Under the pieces are notes generated by a model that was not told where the DNA came from, ran no database searches, and was given only the letters and a program-made list of their open reading frames with translations. The translations under genes were made by a program, and so were the position numbers. DNA of 64,000 nt. It comes from Catalinimonas alkaloidigena. GTDB lineage: Bacteria > Bacteroidota > Bacteroidia > Cytophagales > Flexibacteraceae. The stretch's first letter is position 1, and the number at the start of each line of letters is the position of its first letter. Below are positions 59,362-64,000 of this stretch, in pieces. The DNA is taken from positions 372,001-436,000 of the forward strand of contig NZ_FNFO01000002.1 of assembly GCF_900100765.1 (NCBI RefSeq), given 5' to 3'.

Positions 59362-60767
59362 AGTTTCCGGAAGAACGCTCGCGGCAACAAGCTGCGCGCT
59401 GCATGGACTGTGGCGTTCCTTTCTGCCACAACGGCTGCCCTTTGGGAAATAACATTCCTGATTTTAACGACGCTGCGTACCGCGGCGAATGGGCGGAAGC
59501 CATCCAGATTCTGGACATGACCAACAATTTCCCGGAATTTACGGGGAGAATTTGCCCGGCCCCCTGCGAGGGTTCGTGCGTGTTGGGCATCAACAAGCCA
59601 CCGGTTGCCATCGAGCACATCGAGAAGACCATCGCCGAAAAAGCGTTTGAGCACAACCTGATTGTGCCCAAGCCACCAGCGACTCGTACGGGCAAAAAAG
59701 TGGCCGTGATCGGTTCCGGCCCGGCCGGATTGGCCGCGGCTTCGCAACTGAACCGCGCCGGGCATACGGTCACCGTGTTCGAACGTTCCGACAAAATCGG
59801 AGGATTGCTGATTTACGGGATTCCCGACTTCAAACTGGAAAAGTGGGTGGTCGATCGCCGTGTCGATGTGATGCGTCAGGAAGGGGTAGCGTTCCGCACC
59901 AACACCAACGTGGGTGTGGACATCACCGGCGAAGAGCTGAAACAGCAATTCGATGCGGTGGTCATTTGTGCGGGTTCTACGGTACCGCGCGACCTGCCGA
60001 TTCCGGGGCGTCAGTTCAAAGGCGTTCACTTCGCGATGGATTTCCTGACGCAGCAGAACCGCCGCGTAACGGGCCATGGTGATCCGAAACCCGCTCATCT
60101 GCAAGGGTGGGAAACCTGGCAGGAAGACATCCTGGCAACCGACAAGCACGTGGTGGTGATCGGCGGTGGCGACACCGGCTCCGACTGTGTAGGCACCTCG
60201 AACCGTCATCGGGCCGCTTCGGTCACGCAAATTGAGCTCTTGAGCAAGCCGCCGGAGTCGCGTCCTGAAGACAACCCCTGGCCGCTCTGGCCGATGGTGC
60301 TGCGGACGTCTTCTTCGCACGAAGAAGGTGGCGAACGTCGCTGGTCCATTCTGACAAAAGAGTTTGTCGGCGATGCCGAAGGCAACGTCAAAGGGCTTCG
60401 TCTGGTCGACATCGAATGGAAGAAAGACGAAGCAACCGGTCGCCCGAAATTTGTCGAAGTAGAGGGCACCGAACGCAAAATTCCCTGTGATCTGGCACTG
60501 CTGGCCGTTGGTTTCCTGCACACGCAGAAGGGCGGCATTCTGGAAGAACTGGGTATCGAGCAGGATGAGCGCGGGAACATCAAAGCGCGTGGGTACCAAA
60601 CCAACGTGGACGGTGTTTTCGCTGCCGGAGACGCCCGCCGAGGGCAGTCGCTGGTAGTGTGGGCCATCTCGGAAGGCCGTGAGGCCGCTCGGGAGGTCGA
60701 CAAATACCTGATGGGAACTACCATGCTGCCTTCGCGCGATAAATCGCTGCTACAGGCCAACGCCTAA
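59265..60767 (+). CDS. gltD: Glutamate synthase small subunit
   Basis: This 500-residue GltD supplies electrons from NAD(P)H to GltB through FAD and two 4Fe-4S clusters. The start MGKPRGFMEFERELP is the conserved family start, which fixes the ATG at 59265 inside the gltB frame. The Cys-rich part has CMDCGVPFCHNGCPLGN (about 46-62) and CPAPCEGSCVLG (about 98-109). FAD binding is VAVIGSGPAGLAAASQL (about 147-163), NAD(P) binding is VVVIGGGDTGSDCVG, and a closing GDARRGQSLVVWAI is present. It is translated from the gltB mRNA, probably by coupling or internal entry. Confidence 0.97.
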   Translation: MGKPRGFMEFERELPAAKEPHERINDYQEIYLEFPEERSRQQAARCMDCGVPFCHNGCPLGNNIPDFNDAAYRGEWAEAIQILDMTNNFPEFTGRICPAPCEGSCVLGINKPPVAIEHIEKTIAEKAFEHNLIVPKPPATRTGKKVAVIGSGPAGLAAASQLNRAGHTVTVFERSDKIGGLLIYGIPDFKLEKWVVDRRVDVMRQEGVAFRTNTNVGVDITGEELKQQFDAVVICAGSTVPRDLPIPGRQFKGVHFAMDFLTQQNRRVTGHGDPKPAHLQGWETWQEDILATDKHVVVIGGGDTGSDCVGTSNRHRAASVTQIELLSKPPESRPEDNPWPLWPMVLRTSSSHEEGGERRWSILTKEFVGDAEGNVKGLRLVDIEWKKDEATGRPKFVEVEGTERKIPCDLALLAVGFLHTQKGGILEELGIEQDERGNIKARGYQTNVDGVFAAGDARRGQSLVVWAISEGREAAREVDKYLMGTTMLPSRDKSLLQANA

Positions 60768-60792
60768 GCTCCGCATAGAGCATCCATAAAAC

Positions 60793-60828
60793 AAAAAAGC
60801 TGTGCTTCGAAAGAGGCACAGCTTTTTT
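60793..60828. terminator. Terminator of gltBD
   Basis: A stem GCTGTGCTTC/GAGGCACAGC with a GAAA tetraloop (60809-60812) and one G-U pair is preceded by an A-run and followed by seven T bases. It lies 26 bases after the gltD stop codon. Confidence 0.9.
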
Positions 60829-60928
60829 TATAGAAATCAAGCAATTCGCGGAGGAAAAAGTAGCGGAGCCTGTTACTTGCCCGCGCCTCCTGAGTGCACA
60901 CCGCACGCGAACGCATGCTGTTTTATCC

Positions 60929-61474
60929 TTACGCTTCCTGTTCTACCTGCTTCACCAGCTGGATGTTAGCGATCAGTTTCACTTCGTCGCTGACCACAAT
61001 GCTGCCCGCTTCGGTTACACCGTTCCAGGTCAGGCCAAACTCTTTGCGGTTGATTTTTCCATTGATCTCGAAACCCGCTTTCTGGTTACCGTAGAAGTCG
61101 GTCGTTTGACCGCCGTATTCTACGTTCAGGGTAACGGGCTTTGACACGTCGCGGATCGAAAGCGTACCGTGCAGTTTGTACGTATCGTCCGAAACCTTTT
61201 CGATCGACGTCGATTCGAACGTCATCTGCGGGTAGTTGGCGGCATCGAAGAAGTCGGCTGACTTCAGGTGCGCGTCGCGCTGCTCCTGCCCGGTGTTGAT
61301 GCTGTCGATGTTGACCGAGAACAAAATCTGTGCAGTGGTCCAGTCGCTCTCTTCCGTAGTTACCTTCCCGTCATAAATGCTGAAGTGTCCGGTTACCGTG
61401 GAAATTACGAGGTGCTTTACTTTGAATTGTACCTCGGAGTGCGTGGGGTCGATGGTCCAAGTTGTCTTGCTCAT
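60929..61474 (-). CDS. YceI family lipid-binding protein
   Basis: This 181-residue YceI domain is a lipocalin-like beta-barrel that binds isoprenoid or other long lipids. Family blocks are TWTIDPTHSEVQFKVKHLVISTVTGHF, SINTGQEQRDAHLKSADFFDAANYPQMTFEST and the C-terminal NRKEFGLTWN. The Met at 61474 opens the domain directly, so no signal peptide is present and the protein is cytosolic; many relatives are periplasmic. The promoter box TATATTTG (61528-61521) lies 46 bases upstream, and a perfect 14-bp palindrome lies just beyond it. Confidence 0.95.
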   Translation of the reverse strand: MSKTTWTIDPTHSEVQFKVKHLVISTVTGHFSIYDGKVTTEESDWTTAQILFSVNIDSINTGQEQRDAHLKSADFFDAANYPQMTFESTSIEKVSDDTYKLHGTLSIRDVSKPVTLNVEYGGQTTDFYGNQKAGFEINGKINRKEFGLTWNGVTEAGSIVVSDEVKLIANIQLVKQVEQEA

Positions 61475-61520
61475 AGTGGTATCTATTAGGGGTTTGACGA
61501 TAAAGTGAATTTCAATGACA

Positions 61521-61528
61521 CAAATATA
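61521..61528 (-). promoter_or_regulatory. -7 promoter box of the YceI gene
   Basis: The minus strand reads TATATTTG, an exact TAnnTTTG match, 47 bases before the start codon. The -33 region is replaced by the palindrome at 61542-61555. Confidence 0.55.
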
Positions 61529-61541
61529 TGTATAAACATTG

Positions 61542-61555
61542 AATGTACGTACATT
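61542..61555. promoter_or_regulatory. 14-bp palindromic operator of the YceI gene
   Basis: AATGTACGTACATT is perfectly self-complementary. It starts 13 bases upstream of the -7 box, covering about -20 to -35 of the YceI promoter. ATATGTA occurs on both sides (from 61526 and from 61556). A dimeric repressor or activator of the MarR or HxlR kind is plausible, as such regulators often control YceI genes. Confidence 0.5.
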
Positions 61556-61683
61556 ATATGTAAAAATATTTTTTCGCTCAAAATCAGATACGCAGTTCGG
61601 CGGCAGGATGATTCGGCAGAAATGCAATAACCCTTCTCAGAGTCAGCCGTTTATGTGAGTGATTGTCCATACACACACTTTTT

Positions 61684-62964
61684 ATGAACACCACTTTTTC
61701 AATCGGAGCATGTGCGGTGGCCGCCATGCTTCTGTTCCAGTGCAAATCGCAGGAATCGAACGTAGACAAAGAACTGGTCAATGATACCACGGCCACAGCG
61801 CAGGTAAAAACCGAAGTCGGGGAGGTGACGCTTCCGCCGCCGTACCAGACCGAATCGGTGCACAACGAAGGGAAAGTCATCGGTTGGCCGGAAGGGCAGA
61901 CGCCCCAGGCGCCGGCCGGTTTCGTCGTAAAAAAATACGTTGAAGGGTTGGAGCACCCACGCTGGACGTATCAGGCACCGAACGGCGACGTGTTGGTGGC
62001 CGAATCCAATACGAAGAACAGCGCCGACCGCATCACGCTGTTGCGTGGCCTTAAAGCCGACGGTACCCCCGAGTTGCAAAAAACCTTTCTGGAGGACCTG
62101 AATCAGCCTTTTGGAATGTTGATTCTGAAAGAGTATTTCTACGTGGCGAACACAGACGGTCTGTATCGCTATCCTTACCAAGAAGGGCAGACGCAACTCG
62201 CTGCCAACACCGGTGAGAAAATTCTAGAACTGCCCGCCGGTGGGTACAACAATCACTGGACGCGGAATCTGCTCGCCAGCCCCGACGGCTCGAAGATTTA
62301 CGTTTCGGTCGGTTCGGCCAGTAACGTCGCCGAACACGGCATCGAAGAGGAAGAACGTCGCGCCAACATCTTACAGATCAACCCGGACGGCTCGGGCGAA
62401 GTAGTGTACGCCAGTGGCCTGCGGAACCCGGTCGGCATGGACTGGCAACCGAATTCCAACGAATTGTGGACCGCCGTGAACGAGCGCGACGAGTTGGGTG
62501 ACGATCTGGTGCCCGACTACTTGACCAGTGTAGAACAAGGCGCCTTCTACGGCTGGCCGTATGCGTACTTTGGTCAGCACGTCGATCCGCGCCGGAAGGG
62601 CGAGCGGCCTGATCTGGTAGAAAAAACCGTAGTGCCCGACGTGCCGCTGGGCTCGCACACGGCTTCGCTGGGACTGGCTTTTTACGACCAGTCGGCTTTT
62701 CCGGCCAAGTACCGGAACGGTGCGTTTGTGGGGCAGCATGGTTCGTGGAACCGCGCTCAGTTGTCGGGCTACAAGGTCGTTTTTGTGCCGTTTGCGAACG
62801 GAGCGCCGACCGGAGCACCGGAAGATTTTCTGACCGGATTTGTTGCCGATGCTGCCGATAGCAAAGTGCACGGCCGCCCGGTAGGAGTGACGGTGCTGCA
62901 GGATGGCTCCATGCTGGTCAACGACGACGATGCCAACATCATCTGGCGGGTAAGCGCCGAGTAA
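61684..62964 (+). CDS. PQQ-dependent sugar dehydrogenase-like lipoprotein
   Basis: This 426-residue lipoprotein starts at MNTTFSIG (61684), with a lipobox-like LLFQC (Cys20). The six-bladed propeller of the sorbosone/glucose dehydrogenase family has VLVAESNTKNSADRITLLRGL, NNHWTRNLLASPDGSKIYVSVGSASN, ASGLRNPVGMDWQPNSNELW, FYGWPYAYFGQHVDPR and AFVGQHGSWNRAQLSGYKVVF. It is a more distant relative of the enzyme at 18873-20255 and has no cytochrome gene beside it, so its electron acceptor is unclear. It is monocistronic, with a terminator following. Confidence 0.9.
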   Translation: MNTTFSIGACAVAAMLLFQCKSQESNVDKELVNDTTATAQVKTEVGEVTLPPPYQTESVHNEGKVIGWPEGQTPQAPAGFVVKKYVEGLEHPRWTYQAPNGDVLVAESNTKNSADRITLLRGLKADGTPELQKTFLEDLNQPFGMLILKEYFYVANTDGLYRYPYQEGQTQLAANTGEKILELPAGGYNNHWTRNLLASPDGSKIYVSVGSASNVAEHGIEEEERRANILQINPDGSGEVVYASGLRNPVGMDWQPNSNELWTAVNERDELGDDLVPDYLTSVEQGAFYGWPYAYFGQHVDPRRKGERPDLVEKTVVPDVPLGSHTASLGLAFYDQSAFPAKYRNGAFVGQHGSWNRAQLSGYKVVFVPFANGAPTGAPEDFLTGFVADAADSKVHGRPVGVTVLQDGSMLVNDDDANIIWRVSAE

Positions 62965-62988
62965 CCTAAAAACACGTGCGATGTAAGT

Positions 62989-63013
62989 AGGCCGGAAAGT
63001 TGCTTTCCGGCCT
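62989..63013. terminator. Intrinsic terminator after the second dehydrogenase gene
   Basis: AGGCCGGAAAG (62989-62999) and CTTTCCGGCCT (63003-63013) are perfect 11-base arms with a 3-base loop, followed by six T bases. Confidence 0.92.
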
Positions 63014-63085
63014 TTTTTGTGGACTTCGGTCGCCAAGGCACAGTTCTTGTTTGGTTTAGGCGTTCACCTCTACCTCCTGTAAGCC

Positions 63086-63430
63086 ATGAAAAACCGTACC
63101 CTTCTCGCTTGTTTCTCACTTTTAGTTTTGTTCTCCTCTTGCCAGCGTTCCCTCGACGACGATGACCTCATTTTCCGGGGCGACTGGAGTTCGCGTACGT
63201 ACGCGTTGCAAATTTTCAGCAACGGCTACGGCGTCTGCAACACGCGCAAATGGGGCGGCCTCACCTGCGAAGGCTACGTCAAAATCCGCGACCGGCATCT
63301 GGTTTTCGTCAGCAACACCGACGACTCCACGCTGGATCGAAAGCGCTTTCGGATTGATCAGCGGCCTACCGTCGATGCCGACGGCGTGGTGTACATGGAA
63401 TTGAGTGGAGAGCGCTTCGAGCGGCATTGA
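63086..63430 (+). CDS. Small unknown lipoprotein
   Basis: This 114-residue protein has a lipoprotein signal ending LFSSC (Cys19), then an acidic stretch (SLDDDD) and a short beta-rich domain with two Cys residues (GVCNTRKWGGLTCEG) that could form a disulfide. I do not recognise the family. Its size and build suggest a small periplasmic or outer-membrane lipoprotein. It lies between a terminator and the GNAT gene and has no evident partner. Confidence 0.7.
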   Translation: MKNRTLLACFSLLVLFSSCQRSLDDDDLIFRGDWSSRTYALQIFSNGYGVCNTRKWGGLTCEGYVKIRDRHLVFVSNTDDSTLDRKRFRIDQRPTVDADGVVYMELSGERFERH

Positions 63431-63512
63431 GCGGTGCAACCGCCCCGGTGCCAAATGGTACACGTAACATATCCGTAACCAGTCCGGGGCGGCATGTCGG
63501 TCTGAATTCCTG

Positions 63513-63520
63513 TACCTTTG
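63513..63520 (+). promoter_or_regulatory. -7 promoter box before the GNAT gene
   Basis: TACCTTTG is an exact TAnnTTTG match, 140 bases upstream of the ATG at 63660. No -33 TTTG is present. The long leader has no recognised riboswitch. Confidence 0.35.
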
Positions 63521-63659
63521 TGTTGAATTTATTCGGACGCAGGTTTGTTGAACAGACCGACCATAACGGTTTGCGTCCCGATTTCGTACATAAAAACGCA
63601 CAACGCGGATTTATTCCTGATCCGGCCGATCGTGCCGGGCTTCATCCATATAATTCTTT

Positions 63660-64000
63660 ATGAATCATTCTAACGGTATCCTGATCCGCCAGGGAGAGGA
63701 AAAAGACATTGACGCGGTTTACCAGTTAGTCGAAGAACTGGCCATTTACCACAAGCACGACCCCAACTACATCATCAACTCGCCGGAGCAGATGCGGGAA
63801 GATGCCTTCGGCGAAAACCGCTACTTCCGCTTCTTTGTCGCGGAAGAAAATGGCCACATCGTTGGGGCCACCATCTACTATTACATCTACTCTACCTGGA
63901 AAGGCAAAAGCCTTTACCTGGAAGACCTGATCATCACGGAGTCGCACCGGGGGCGAGGCATCGGAAAGTTGTTCATGCAGGCGCTGGCCCATCAGGCCGT
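63660..64000 (+). CDS. GNAT family N-acetyltransferase (3' truncated by window edge)
   Basis: The first 113 residues of a GNAT acetyltransferase are present and the frame runs off the right edge. It begins MNHSNGILIRQGEEKD at the ATG at 63660. VAYQLV-like helix 1 (AVYQLVEELAIYHKH), a central beta-sheet (FFVAEENGHIVGATIYYYIYS) and the acetyl-CoA motif LYLEDLIITESHRGRGIGKLFM follow. The motif and the YLEDL strand are typical of diamine/spermidine-type acetyltransferases. The acceptor is not certain from this part. Confidence 0.88.
   Translation, partial: MNHSNGILIRQGEEKDIDAVYQLVEELAIYHKHDPNYIINSPEQMREDAFGENRYFRFFVAEENGHIVGATIYYYIYSTWKGKSLYLEDLIITESHRGRGIGKLFMQALAHQA

Noticed and set aside
1-64000. 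CRISPR array
   Set aside because: I looked for regularly spaced direct repeats of 24-40 bases on both strands and saw none. Repeated motifs found are protein-coding (FG-GAP, propeller repeats) or short operators.

Overview
The window looks like chromosome from a GC-rich member of the Bacteroidota, probably Cytophagales. The evidence is a SusC/SusD pair, a hybrid two-component sensor with a fused AraC output domain, a type IX secretion C-terminal signal on a glycoside hydrolase, many lipoprotein signal peptides, and promoter-like TAnnTTTG boxes without clear Shine-Dalgarno sequences. The genus cannot be fixed from sequence alone.

Positions 1-7086 are an accessory island lying against the 3' end of a tRNA-Ser(UGA) gene (7087-7171, minus strand). 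A tyrosine recombinase (5626-6825) sits beside the tRNA. Further in are a PIN-domain toxin with its antitoxin, an antirepressor-like gene, a fused ATPase/TOPRIM-like protein resembling PARIS/OLD anti-phage proteins, a serine recombinase, a MITE-like repeat and an unknown membrane protein. The leftmost ~4.4 kb is strikingly AT-rich, and the change in composition falls inside the antirepressor-like gene. The far end of the island is outside the window.

Positions 7.2-20.3 kb are mostly housekeeping: a thioesterase, MltG, a YciO/YrdC protein, a translationally coupled GWxTD-protein/lipid acyltransferase pair, a WbqC-like protein, ClpC, a sulfatase, a TIGR01777 epimerase, and a lipoprotein PQQ-type sugar dehydrogenase with its own cytochrome c.

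Positions 20.4-44.4 kb form a polysaccharide utilisation locus whose enzymes point to xyloglucan. It holds GH9 endoglucanase, GH95 alpha-L-fucosidase, GH74 xyloglucanase with a T9SS tail, an IPT-domain surface glycan-binding lipoprotein, SusD, SusC, GH31 alpha-xylosidase with an inserted PA14 domain, and a hybrid two-component regulator. A large FG-GAP/ASPIC-UnbV lipoprotein is embedded in the locus on the opposite strand. The expected order of action is surface cleavage by GH74/GH9, binding and import by SGBP/SusD/SusC, then trimming by GH31 and GH95 in the periplasm. No beta-galactosidase or beta-glucosidase is visible here.

Positions 44.8-51.4 kb carry a metal-homeostasis group (CDF exporter, small lipoprotein, TonB receptor, VIT1-type transporter) and a fatty acid desaturase. 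A perfect palindrome overlaps the TonB-receptor promoter. The rest holds orphan ethanolamine ammonia-lyase genes eutBC, a long regulatory gap, glutamate synthase gltBD with an unusually long gene overlap, a YceI protein behind a 14-bp palindrome, a second PQQ-type dehydrogenase, a small lipoprotein, and a GNAT acetyltransferase cut by the right edge.
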